Positions 1-6,657 of a stretch of DNA of 7,614 nt are shown here, in pieces. The DNA is taken from assembly GCA_003220905.1 (NCBI GenBank), contig QHTS01000233.1, positions 1 through 7,614 of the forward strand. The letters run 5' to 3'. The position numbers and the translations under genes were made by a program. Below the pieces are notes generated by a model. That model worked only from the letters and a program-made list of their open reading frames with translations, was not told the origin of the DNA and ran no database searches. The DNA is from Gemmatimonadota bacterium (GTDB taxonomy: Bacteria; Gemmatimonadota; Gemmatimonadetes; Gemmatimonadales; GWC2-71-9). Positions within the stretch are counted from its first letter, which is position 1. Each line of letters begins with the position of its first letter.

Positions 1-1
1 C

Positions 2-268
2 GGCACGCCGGGGCTCGCGAAAGTCGGGACGCGGATGCTCCGGCGCGCCAGCATCGACGTGCTCACCTATGGCAACGCCCCGGAGACCCTGGGAACGCTC
101 GATTCGACGCGCATCGTGGTGCGCCGGGGAACCGAAGAGGTGGGGCGACGGGTGCGGCGGGCGTTGGGCCTGGGCCGGGTGGTCGTGCAGCTGGACAGCG
201 CCCGGCTACTCGATGCGAGCGTGCTCCTCGGTGCGGACTTTACGCCGCGCCTCGAGTTCCACCCGTAG
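2..268 (+). CDS. LytR C-terminal domain protein, 3' part only
   Basis: This is the last 88 codons of a gene that enters from the left edge. The frame is open from base 2 and ends at TAG 266-268, so an ATG at 35 is internal and not the start. The visible protein reads as one LytR_C domain: a GTPGLAKVG segment near the edge (the usual N-G-x-G-x-x-G-L-A opening of this domain), then an IDVLTYGNA strand, a central 'IVVRRG' strand, a helix ending in ALGLGRVV, and the closing VLLGADF motif close to the C-terminus. LytR_C domains occur alone or after LytR-CpsA-Psr cell-wall ligase domains and are usually extracytoplasmic; their biochemical role is not settled. Which architecture this protein has cannot be told because its N-terminal part is outside the window. 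Its last 63 bases overlap the end of rlmN on the other strand. Family call is by motif pattern only. Confidence 0.75.
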   Translation, partial: GTPGLAKVGTRMLRRASIDVLTYGNAPETLGTLDSTRIVVRRGTEEVGRRVRRALGLGRVVVQLDSARLLDASVLLGADFTPRLEFHP

Positions 269-1270
269 CTGCCCGCACGCGGCGCTGATATCGAGCCCGC
301 GGCTGCGGCGCAGCACCGCCTCCACCCCCTGCCGCCGGAGCCGCCGCTCGAACGCAAGCATCTGCGCCCGGGGACTCGGCGAGAGGTCCGGCGCCCCCCC
401 CGGGTGAAGCGGCAGCAGGTTCACCAGCGCGCCCAGCGGCCGCGCGAGCTGCGCCAGCTGATCCGCCTGCTCGAGCGCGTCGTTCCGTCCCCCGATGAGC
501 ACGTACTCGAGCGTCACGCGGCGACGGAATCGCGCCAGCGCCGCGATGACCGCCGGCAGCGTGTACTTCCGCTCGATGGGCATCAGCTCGTGCCGCAGCT
601 CCGATGTCGGCGCGTGCAGCGAGAGGGCGAGCCGAAACTGCTCCGGCCGTTGCGCGAGCTTCGCGAGATTCGGCAGGATGCCGACCGTCGAGACCGTGAC
701 GTGCCGCGCCCCGATCCCCAGTCCCTCGGCGTGGTTGAGAATCGTGAGCGCGCCGTCGACGGCGTCCCAGTTGAGCAGCGGCTCGCCCATGCCCATGAAG
801 ACGACGTTAGTCGGTTTCAGCGCGGCGTCGAGCAGCATCACCTCGCGTACCTGGCACACGATCTCCGCTACCGACAGGTTCCGCCGAAAGCCCATCCGCC
901 CCGTCGCGCAGAACACGCACCCGAGTGCACAGCCGACCTGGGACGAGATGCAGAGCGTGCGCCGCTTCCCCTCGGGGATCAGCACCGACTCGACCGCCTC
1001 GCCGTCCCCCAGATCCCAGAGGTACTTCTCCGTGCCGTCTCGGGAGACCTGACGCGTCGACAGCGGCAACCGGCGCAGCGGAAGCGTCTGAGCGAGAGCC
1101 CGCCGCAGCGTTGCCGGCAGCTCGGTGGCCTCGTCCCACGATCCGACCGGCCGCTGCCACAGCCGGGGGAGAATTTGTCGGGCGCGATACGCGGGCTCGC
1201 CGCGCGCTTCGAGCCACTGGGCGAGCGCCGCGCGCGCCGGGTCGGGGACGAGGCTCAGCAAATCGACCAT
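206..1270 (-). CDS. rlmN: RlmN, dual-specificity 23S rRNA A2503 / tRNA A37 C2-methyltransferase
   Basis: Radical SAM enzyme that methylates C2 of adenine 2503 in 23S rRNA and, in known members, A37 of some tRNAs, tuning peptidyl-transferase fidelity. The 354-residue product has the whole family layout: a small N-terminal domain (1-95), a VESVLIPE segment (93-100) carrying a conserved glutamate, the CxxxCxxC cluster at Cys114, Cys118 and Cys121 for the 4Fe-4S centre, the SAM-binding MGMGEP motif at 159-164, SLHAP at 217-221, and the C-terminal ISAACGQL with Cys332, the cysteine that carries the methyl intermediate. The VNLLPLHP segment (283-290) differs from the common VNLIPFNP but keeps its pattern. 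Length is slightly below the E. coli enzyme (384). The ATG at 1268-1270 fits the family's N-terminus; only a weak GAG-type ribosome site precedes it. It is divergent from the IIA gene and its last 20 codons plus stop overlap the LytR_C gene. Cfr is less likely because this protein has the normal RlmN pattern and housekeeping context. Confidence 0.96.
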   Translation of the reverse strand: MVDLLSLVPDPARAALAQWLEARGEPAYRARQILPRLWQRPVGSWDEATELPATLRRALAQTLPLRRLPLSTRQVSRDGTEKYLWDLGDGEAVESVLIPEGKRRTLCISSQVGCALGCVFCATGRMGFRRNLSVAEIVCQVREVMLLDAALKPTNVVFMGMGEPLLNWDAVDGALTILNHAEGLGIGARHVTVSTVGILPNLAKLAQRPEQFRLALSLHAPTSELRHELMPIERKYTLPAVIAALARFRRRVTLEYVLIGGRNDALEQADQLAQLARPLGALVNLLPLHPGGAPDLSPSPRAQMLAFERRLRRQGVEAVLRRSRGLDISAACGQLRVELEARRKVRTEEHARIE

Positions 1271-1348
1271 GTAAGTGCCGCTCGGGAAATGTGTTGCACG
1301 TCAAACCTAACTTAACTATCTTCAACCGCTTAGGACACTTGGATCATT
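1271..1348. other. Divergent intergenic region between rlmN and the IIA gene
   Basis: This 78-base gap is the only real intergenic space in the window and is visibly richer in A+T than its surroundings. It must hold the start signals for rlmN (leftward) and for the IIA-aspS array (rightward). The rightward promoter is convincing and listed separately. For rlmN no good pair of promoter boxes could be fixed. No small gene, hairpin terminator or riboswitch-like structure is evident. Confidence 0.8.
1294..1322 (+). promoter_or_regulatory. Predicted sigma70-type promoter of the IIA-aspS-phoH operon
   Basis: A -35 box TTGCAC (1294-1299) and a -10 box TATCTT (1317-1322) are separated by exactly 17 bases, each with four or five matches to the housekeeping consensus, inside the only AT-rich patch of the window. 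Transcription would begin near 1329-1331, leaving a 5' leader of about 20 bases before the GTG at 1349. Because the downstream genes overlap or nearly touch, this one promoter could drive all of them; internal promoters cannot be excluded. Confidence 0.6.
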
Positions 1349-1804
1349 GTGCGCCTGTCCGAGCTTTTGACCCCCGCTCGCATCCTGGTCCCCCTGCACG
1401 CGACCGACAAGGAGGGGGTGCTCCGGGAACTCGTGGACGTGGCGGCCGTTGGCAACGGGGGGCCCTCCGAGGAAGTGCTGGGAGCCATTCTCGAGCGGGA
1501 AAGGCAGTTCCCGACAGGCATCGGCTACGGGGTCGCCGTGCCCCACGGGAAGACGCCGGTCCTCTCTGCACTGGTGGTGGTGGCGGGAACGACGCCGGCA
1601 CCGGTGCCCTATGAAACGATCGATGGCGAGCCGGTGCGCCTGTTCTTTCTCTTGGCGGGCCCGGAATCGTGCGCCGGGGCGCATGTCAAGGCGTTGAGCC
1701 GTATCTCGCGGCTCGTCCGTCGCGAGCCGGTGCGGGGCAAGCTCTTGAGCGCCCGCACTCCCGAAGAATTCTACCGCGTGGTGTGCGAGGCGGAGGTACC
1801 ATAG
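1349..1804 (+). CDS. PTS EIIA type-2 (PtsN / EIIA-Ntr-like) phosphocarrier protein
   Basis: Cytoplasmic EIIA domain of the PTS_EIIA type-2 (fructose/nitrogen) family, 151 residues, close to the usual 145-160. The signature GIGYGVAVPHGK (58-68) holds the phosphorylated histidine, His66. Other family marks are MRLSELLTPARI at the N-terminus, the helix KEGVLRELVD (21-30), the DGEPVRLFFLLAGPE strand region (92-106), and AHVKALSRISRL (111-122) before the C-terminal helix. A lone type-2 IIA with no IIB, IIC, HPr or enzyme I nearby is more likely a regulatory PtsN-type protein than part of a sugar permease, but this is inference. The GTG start is supported by the family N-terminus; a possible ribosome site AGGA (1332-1335) lies rather far upstream (13 bases), perhaps because the leader is short. 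It is the first gene of the operon, and its TAG stop (1802-1804) lies within the beginning of aspS. Confidence 0.9.
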   Translation: MRLSELLTPARILVPLHATDKEGVLRELVDVAAVGNGGPSEEVLGAILERERQFPTGIGYGVAVPHGKTPVLSALVVVAGTTPAPVPYETIDGEPVRLFFLLAGPESCAGAHVKALSRISRLVRREPVRGKLLSARTPEEFYRVVCEAEVP

Positions 1805-3573
1805 ACAACGTCAGTGCCACGTCCAGACGTACGCACCGCTGCGGCGAGCTCCGCGTGCAGCACGTGGGGCAACGCGTGCGGTTGGGTGGCTGGGTGCACC
1901 GTCGGCGGGATCTCGGGGGAATCCTGTTCGTCGACCTCCGCGACCGAGCGGGGATTGTCCAGGTCGCGGTCGGACCGGGAGCGCCGGAGGAGGTGCGCCG
2001 TGTGGCCGGCGGGCTCAGCGGCGAGACGGTTGTCGAGGTCGAGGGCCAGGTGACGGCGCGCCCGGCCAACATGAAGAACCCCGAGCTCGCCACCGGCGAC
2101 GTAGAGGTGCAGGCGACGCGGCTCGCGGTCGTGGGCCCGGCCGTGACGCCGGCGATCCCGGTGGCGCGAGGGAAGGGCGAAGAGCTTCCGGCCGAGGAGC
2201 TGCGGCTGAAGTACCGCCATCTGGATCTGCGGCGGCCCGAGATGCAGAGCAACTTGATGCTGCGCCACCGCCTGCTCCAGCGGGCGCGCCGGACGCTATC
2301 CGATCTGGGCTTTCTCGAGATCGAGACGCCGGTGCTCACCAAGCCGACCCCGGAGGGTGCGCGCGACTACCTCGTGCCGTCGCGGGTGCACCCGGGGGAG
2401 TTTTACGCCTTGCCGCAGTCGCCCCAGATCTACAAGCAGCTGCTCATGGTGTCCGGCTTCGACCGCTACTTCCAACTGGCGCGCTGCTTCCGGGACGAGG
2501 ACCTGCGCAACGACCGCCAACCGGAGTTCACGCAGATCGACCTCGAGGCGTCGTTCGTGGGGATGGAAGACGTGCTCGGCTACGTCGAGGCCGTGCTGGT
2601 CGCCTTATGGGACGAGGCGGGCCACAAGATCGCTCGGCCGTTCCCGCGCATCACCTGGCGCGAGGCGATGGAGCGGTACGGCACCGACAAGCCCGATCTG
2701 CGCTACGAGTTCCCGATCGCCGACTGGACGGCGCAGGTGAAGCCGCTCGCCGTGCCCTTCTTCCAATCCGCGCTGAAGGATGGCGCGCGCGTGCGGGGCC
2801 TCGCGGTCAAGGGCGGCGGCGGGCTATCGCGCAAAGACGTGGACCAGCTCGCCGAGGCCGCGAAGCAGCTCGGCGGCTCGGGCCTCGCGTGGGTGAAGCG
2901 ACAGGGGGAGCAGATCTCGGGATCGATCGGCAAGCACTTCACCGCCGAGACGCTCGGGCAGCTCGGCGTCGGCGACGGGGACGCGGCCCTCATGGCGGTG
3001 GGCCCCGACCGGGTGACCTCGCCCGTGCTCGACCGCGTGCGCCAGGAGGTGATCCGCCGGCTCGAGTTCAAGCCCAAGGCAGCGCATGCATTCTGCTGGG
3101 TCGTGGATTTCCCGCTGTTCGAGCCCGACCCGGAGACGGGGAAGCCGGTGTTCGCACATCACCCCTTCACCTCGCCGCATCCGGATGATGTGGCGCGGCT
3201 CGACACGGACCCGTTCAGCTGCCGCGCGTTGCACTACGACGCCGTCTACAACGGCAACGAGCTGGGCTCCGGATCGATCCGGATCACCGACCCCGTGGTG
3301 CAGCGCCGCGTGTTCGGGCACCTCGGCATGTCGCCGGAAGACGCCGAGGCCCGGTTCGCGTTCTTGCTGAGCGGGCTGCAGGCGGGCGCACCGCCGCACG
3401 GCGGATTCGCGGTGGGCTTCGACCGGGTAGTGATGCTGCTCACCGGGGCGGGGAGCCTGCGCGACGTGATCGCCTTTCCCAAGACGACGACCGCGCGCGC
3501 CCTGTTCGAGGGTGCGCCCGCGCCGGCCAGCCGGGCGGACCTGGCAGCGCTCCACATCGAGGTCAAGTCATGA
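1783..3573 (+). CDS. aspS: Aspartyl-tRNA synthetase (bacterial type)
   Basis: Class IIb synthetase that charges tRNA-Asp with aspartate. Numbering from the codon at 1801 (590 residues, equal to the E. coli enzyme): anticodon-binding OB fold (about 9-112, with WVHRRRDLGG at 31-40), catalytic core from about 145 with ATPEGARDY-like TPEGARDYLVP (183-193), QSPQIYKQ (206-213), motif 2 FRDEDLR (230-236) with EFTQID (242-247), the bacterial GAD insertion (about 300-425), then HHPFTSP (453-459) and motif 3 GFAVGFDR (535-542). All catalytic parts are present. The start is uncertain. The family N-terminus (RTHRCGEL) begins at about 1828, yet no ATG, GTG or TTG lies next to the strong GGAGGT at 1792-1797. 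I give the nearest upstream canonical start, GTG 1783, which has no clear ribosome site; ATA at 1801 is an alternative. The 1669 ATG is too far upstream and would lie deep in the IIA gene. OB-fold positions linked to tRNA-Asn discrimination have Leu38 (as in discriminating enzymes) and Asn90 (not decisive). Confidence 0.97.
   Translation: MRGGGTIDNVSATSRRTHRCGELRVQHVGQRVRLGGWVHRRRDLGGILFVDLRDRAGIVQVAVGPGAPEEVRRVAGGLSGETVVEVEGQVTARPANMKNPELATGDVEVQATRLAVVGPAVTPAIPVARGKGEELPAEELRLKYRHLDLRRPEMQSNLMLRHRLLQRARRTLSDLGFLEIETPVLTKPTPEGARDYLVPSRVHPGEFYALPQSPQIYKQLLMVSGFDRYFQLARCFRDEDLRNDRQPEFTQIDLEASFVGMEDVLGYVEAVLVALWDEAGHKIARPFPRITWREAMERYGTDKPDLRYEFPIADWTAQVKPLAVPFFQSALKDGARVRGLAVKGGGGLSRKDVDQLAEAAKQLGGSGLAWVKRQGEQISGSIGKHFTAETLGQLGVGDGDAALMAVGPDRVTSPVLDRVRQEVIRRLEFKPKAAHAFCWVVDFPLFEPDPETGKPVFAHHPFTSPHPDDVARLDTDPFSCRALHYDAVYNGNELGSGSIRITDPVVQRRVFGHLGMSPEDAEARFAFLLSGLQAGAPPHGGFAVGFDRVVMLLTGAGSLRDVIAFPKTTTARALFEGAPAPASRADLAALHIEVKS
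1792..1797 (+). promoter_or_regulatory. Strong Shine-Dalgarno at the IIA/aspS junction
   Basis: GGAGGT is the best ribosome-binding sequence near the aspS start and sits in the last codons of the IIA gene. Four bases after its GGAGG core comes ATA (1801-1803), whose last two bases plus G would overlap the IIA stop as ATAG. The codons that follow in frame are GAC, AAC, GTC, none a usual start. The site also lies downstream of GTG 1783, so it cannot serve that codon. Either an AUA start is used, or translation of aspS is coupled to the IIA gene in a less usual way. Confidence 0.5.
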
Positions 3574-4526
3574 GCGACGACGTCACCCACCGGCTCTCGA
3601 CCGAGGGCGTGGATCCGCTGGCGCTGGCGGGCGTGAACGACGGCAACCTGGTCGCGCTCGCGCAGCGGCTCGCCGTGCGCGTGTCGTTGCGCGGCGACAC
3701 CCTGATGCTGCACGGCCCGCTCTCCGCCGTCGAGCGGGCGGCGCCCGTGGCTCAGGCGCTCGTCGATCTTGCGCGCGTGGGCGAGCCGCTGGACGTGGCC
3801 GACGTCGACCGGATCGTGAGCCAGGAAGAGCTGGGGCCGGCTGGCCGACCCCCAGACGGCGAGTACAAGATCATCCTCCCCGGCCTGCGCCGCGTGATCC
3901 AGGCGAAGACCGCGGGGCAGCGGGAGTACCTCCAGGCGATCGCGCAGCACGACATCGTGATCGGCATCGGCCCGGCCGGCACCGGGAAGACGTACCTGGC
4001 GGTGGCCACGGCCGTGGACGCCCTGGCGCGCAAGCGGGTGCGGCGCATCGTGCTCGCCCGCCCGGCGGTGGAGGCGGGGGAAAGCCTCGGATTCCTCCCC
4101 GGCGATCTGCACGAGAAGGTCGACCCGTACCTGCGACCGCTGTACGACGCGCTGGAGGACATGATGCCCCGCGACCGCGTGCAGAGGGCGATCGACAGCC
4201 GCACCATCGAGATCGCGCCACTCGCCTACATGCGGGGTCGCACCCTCTCCGACGCCTTCGTGATTCTCGATGAGGCCCAAAACGCGACCGGAATGCAGAT
4301 GAAAATGTTCCTCACGCGCCTGGGAGTGAACTCGCGGGCGGTGATCACGGGGGACAAGACCCAAATCGACCTGGCCAACCGGGAGGATTCCGGCCTGCTC
4401 CAAGTCGAGCGGATCCTGCCCGGGATCGAAGGGATCGGGTTCTGCTACCTGGGCGATGGCGACGTCGTGCGCCACCGTTTGGTGCGCGACATCATCCGCG
4501 CGTACGCCGAGGACGCACAGGGCTGA
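3570..4526 (+). CDS. ybeZ: PhoH-like ATPase (YbeZ family)
   Basis: Cytoplasmic P-loop protein of the PhoH family, 318 residues, a normal length. The N-terminal region (1-85) has the small KH-like pattern of this family. The PhoH ATPase domain follows: QREYLQAIAQHDIVIGIGP leads into the Walker A box GPAGTGKT (134-141), then RPAVEAGESLGFLPGDL (164-180), YMRGRTL (220-226), Walker B FVILDEAQN (230-238) and the ITGDKTQIDL segment (259-268). YbeZ proteins are ATPases, linked to helicase-like activity, that interact with YbeY in ribosome and RNA metabolism; ybeY lies two genes on here. The ATG start overlaps the aspS stop as ATGA and is preceded by GAGGT (3559-3563) at a normal 6-base distance, indicating translational coupling. 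The alternative name phoH is widely used; no link to phosphate control is visible here. Confidence 0.95.
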   Translation: MSDDVTHRLSTEGVDPLALAGVNDGNLVALAQRLAVRVSLRGDTLMLHGPLSAVERAAPVAQALVDLARVGEPLDVADVDRIVSQEELGPAGRPPDGEYKIILPGLRRVIQAKTAGQREYLQAIAQHDIVIGIGPAGTGKTYLAVATAVDALARKRVRRIVLARPAVEAGESLGFLPGDLHEKVDPYLRPLYDALEDMMPRDRVQRAIDSRTIEIAPLAYMRGRTLSDAFVILDEAQNATGMQMKMFLTRLGVNSRAVITGDKTQIDLANREDSGLLQVERILPGIEGIGFCYLGDGDVVRHRLVRDIIRAYAEDAQG

Positions 4527-4527
4527 C

Positions 4528-6657
4528 ATGAGCCCGCCAACGAAGGAGCAGCTGCGTTATCACGGCAGCCGCTGGGCGTGGGTGGTGGGCCTGGCGCTAC
4601 TCGCGTACCTCGTGTTCCCCTCGAGCGCCACGAACGTGGCGCCGCTGCTCGAGCCCGGCTCGGTGGCGGATCGCGACGTGATCGCCCCGTTCACCTTCCC
4701 CGTCAACAAGTCGGATCAGGAGCTCGCGCGCGAGGCGGAGGAGCTCGCGAGCACCGTGAAGCCGATCTACCAGTACCAGGAGCGGGCCCTCGACAGCGCG
4801 AAGATCGCCATGCACGCCTTCTTCGCGAGCGTGGAAACCGCGGCGGACCAGGGCGGCGGAGCGGCGGCGATCCTGCAGGTGGCGAAGGCCAACGGGTTCG
4901 CGCTCGGAGCCCCAGAGGCCGCGTACCTGGCCAAGGGCGGCAAGCGGCACGCCCTGGAGAGGGCGCTGAGCGAGCTGTTCGACCGCACGCTGGCTCTCGG
5001 CGTGACCGGGCCCGGCGTGCTGCAGGTCGAGCAGGCGCCGGACCTCATCGTGCGCCGCCGCGCGGGCGAGCAATCGGTGTCGCGGGACCAGGTGCTCACG
5101 TTCGCGCAATACCTCGTCTATGTCCGGCTCGCGGGGCACCTCTTCCGCCCGACCCTCATCCCCAACACGCTCGAGACCGAGCGGCGGCGGGACGAGCTGC
5201 GCCGCAGCGTGGATCCGAGCAAGTACATCGTGCGTGCCGGGGACCGCATCGTGGGCGCGCACGAAGTGGTGACGAACGAGGCCCATGAGAAGCTCGTGGC
5301 CTTGCATTCGGACCTGGTGCGCCGAGGTGCGGCGACCAGCCGCTCGCCCGGCGGAGTGTTCGGCCCCGTTCTCCGGGATTCGCTCATCCTCGCGATCTTC
5401 TGGGTGTTGCTGGTGTTCTATCGCCGCGAGACGTATCGCGAGCGACGGCAGGTAGCGTTGATCGGTGGCTTGTTCGCGCTCGTGCTGCTGCAGGCGGCAG
5501 CCGTGGCGCGCTTCGTCCCGCGCCACGCCGAGATCATCATCCTGCCGTTCATGGCCATGCTGCTGACGGTTCTGTTCAACGGCCGGGTCTCGATGATCGC
5601 CGCCATGATCCTCGCGATCGTGATCGGCCTGCAGCCGGTGTTCCACGACCTCCCCGCGCTGTTCCTGTGTGTCGTCGGCGGCGTGACGGCGGCCCTCACG
5701 GTGCGGGTGCTGCGGCGGCGGAGCAACTTCTACGTGCCGGTGCTGATCATCGCGCTCGGATACCTCGCGGGCGCCCTCGCGCTCGGGCTCACGGGCAGCT
5801 GGGGCGTGGGGGAGATCGCGCTGCGCGGCGTGTGGGGGGCGGCTAACGGCCTCGTGTCGGCCGGACTCACCTTCTTCCTGCTGCCGGTCGCGGAATCGAT
5901 CACCGGGATCACGACTGACCTCACCCTGCTCGAGCTCTCCGACCCCAGCCGGCCGCTCTTGCGGCGGCTGTCGCTCGAGGCACCGGGCACCTACGCCCAC
6001 TCCGTCGCCATGGCGAACCTCGTGGAAGCGGCCTGCAACCGGATCGGCGCCGACGGCCTGCTCGGGCGTGTGGGGTGCTACTACCACGACATCGGGAAGA
6101 TCAAAAATCCGCAGTACTTCGTCGAAAACCAGACGCGCGGCAACAACCCGCACGACCGGCTCAAAGCGCACCAGTCGGCGCAGATCATCAAGGCGCACGT
6201 TACGGACGGGCTCGCCCTGGCCGAGGAGGCGAGGCTCCCGGAAGCCGTGGCGGCGTTCATTCCGGAGCATCACGGCACGACCGAAATCACCTACTTCCTC
6301 GATCGCGCGAAGAAGAGCGGCGACGGGGGGACCCCGCGCCCGGGCGACTACGTCTACCCCGGTCCCAAGCCGCACTCCGCCGAGACGGCCATCACGATGC
6401 TCGCGGACTCGGTCGAGGCGGCGCTGCGCGTGCTCGAGGACCTGACGCCGCAGAAAATCGAAGAGGTGATCAACCACATCGTGCGCACCAAGCTCAACGC
6501 TGGTCAGCTCGACGAAGCCCCCATGACGTTGCGGCAGATCGACCAGGCGAAGCAGGAATTCGTCCGAATCATCAGCGGCATGTACCACAACCGCATCGAC
6601 TATCCGGAGTCCAGTGGCGGCATCACGGCGACGTGGCAGCCTGCGGCCAAGGCTTGA
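4528..6657 (+). CDS. pgpH: 7TM-HD family phosphohydrolase, PgpH-type (probable c-di-AMP phosphodiesterase)
   Basis: Integral membrane signalling enzyme of 709 residues. Layout: a first membrane helix (about 14-31); a large extracytoplasmic 7TMR-HDED region (about 35-280) opening with the family segment GSVADRDVIAPFTFPV (44-59) and closing with YIVRAGDRIVGAHEVVT; then about seven membrane helices (roughly 282-298, 308-328, 335-350, 355-370, 376-393, 402-420, 434-455); and a cytoplasmic HD domain. The metal ligands are present: His491 in GTYAHSV, His520-Asp521 in YYHDIGK, His581-His582 in PEHHGT, and Asp627 in LADSVEAA. In Listeria PgpH this domain hydrolyses c-di-AMP to pApA, so turnover of that nucleotide is the likely role, though no cyclase is in the window. 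The start at 4528 lies one base after the phoH stop and follows CAGGG at 5 bases; an upstream ATG at 4456 in the same frame lies inside phoH and adds unrelated residues. The 3' end overlaps ybeY by 44 bases. Confidence 0.95.
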   Translation: MSPPTKEQLRYHGSRWAWVVGLALLAYLVFPSSATNVAPLLEPGSVADRDVIAPFTFPVNKSDQELAREAEELASTVKPIYQYQERALDSAKIAMHAFFASVETAADQGGGAAAILQVAKANGFALGAPEAAYLAKGGKRHALERALSELFDRTLALGVTGPGVLQVEQAPDLIVRRRAGEQSVSRDQVLTFAQYLVYVRLAGHLFRPTLIPNTLETERRRDELRRSVDPSKYIVRAGDRIVGAHEVVTNEAHEKLVALHSDLVRRGAATSRSPGGVFGPVLRDSLILAIFWVLLVFYRRETYRERRQVALIGGLFALVLLQAAAVARFVPRHAEIIILPFMAMLLTVLFNGRVSMIAAMILAIVIGLQPVFHDLPALFLCVVGGVTAALTVRVLRRRSNFYVPVLIIALGYLAGALALGLTGSWGVGEIALRGVWGAANGLVSAGLTFFLLPVAESITGITTDLTLLELSDPSRPLLRRLSLEAPGTYAHSVAMANLVEAACNRIGADGLLGRVGCYYHDIGKIKNPQYFVENQTRGNNPHDRLKAHQSAQIIKAHVTDGLALAEEARLPEAVAAFIPEHHGTTEITYFLDRAKKSGDGGTPRPGDYVYPGPKPHSAETAITMLADSVEAALRVLEDLTPQKIEEVINHIVRTKLNAGQLDEAPMTLRQIDQAKQEFVRIISGMYHNRIDYPESSGGITATWQPAAKA

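Noticed and set aside
1302..1309. TAGGTTTG on the - strand, matching the Bacteroidota -7 element TAnnTTTG, as a promoter for rlmN
   Set aside because: No TTTG/TTG element lies at the expected distance upstream (the nearest TTG is only 13 bases away), so the match may be chance.
404..1315. Long + strand open frame (303 codons) antisense to rlmN
   Set aside because: It lies opposite a gene with all RlmN motifs, its product is Arg-rich and low in family-like pattern, and it is a typical shadow frame in high-GC DNA.
1669..1782. ATG 1669 as start of aspS
   Set aside because: It would add 38 residues over the GTG 1783 start, all encoded inside the IIA gene and unlike any AspRS N-terminus; the protein would be 634 instead of about 590 residues.
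3246..4529. - strand open frame (427 codons) opposite aspS end and phoH
   Set aside because: It covers the Walker A and B coding bases of phoH on the other strand and shows no recognisable domain of its own.
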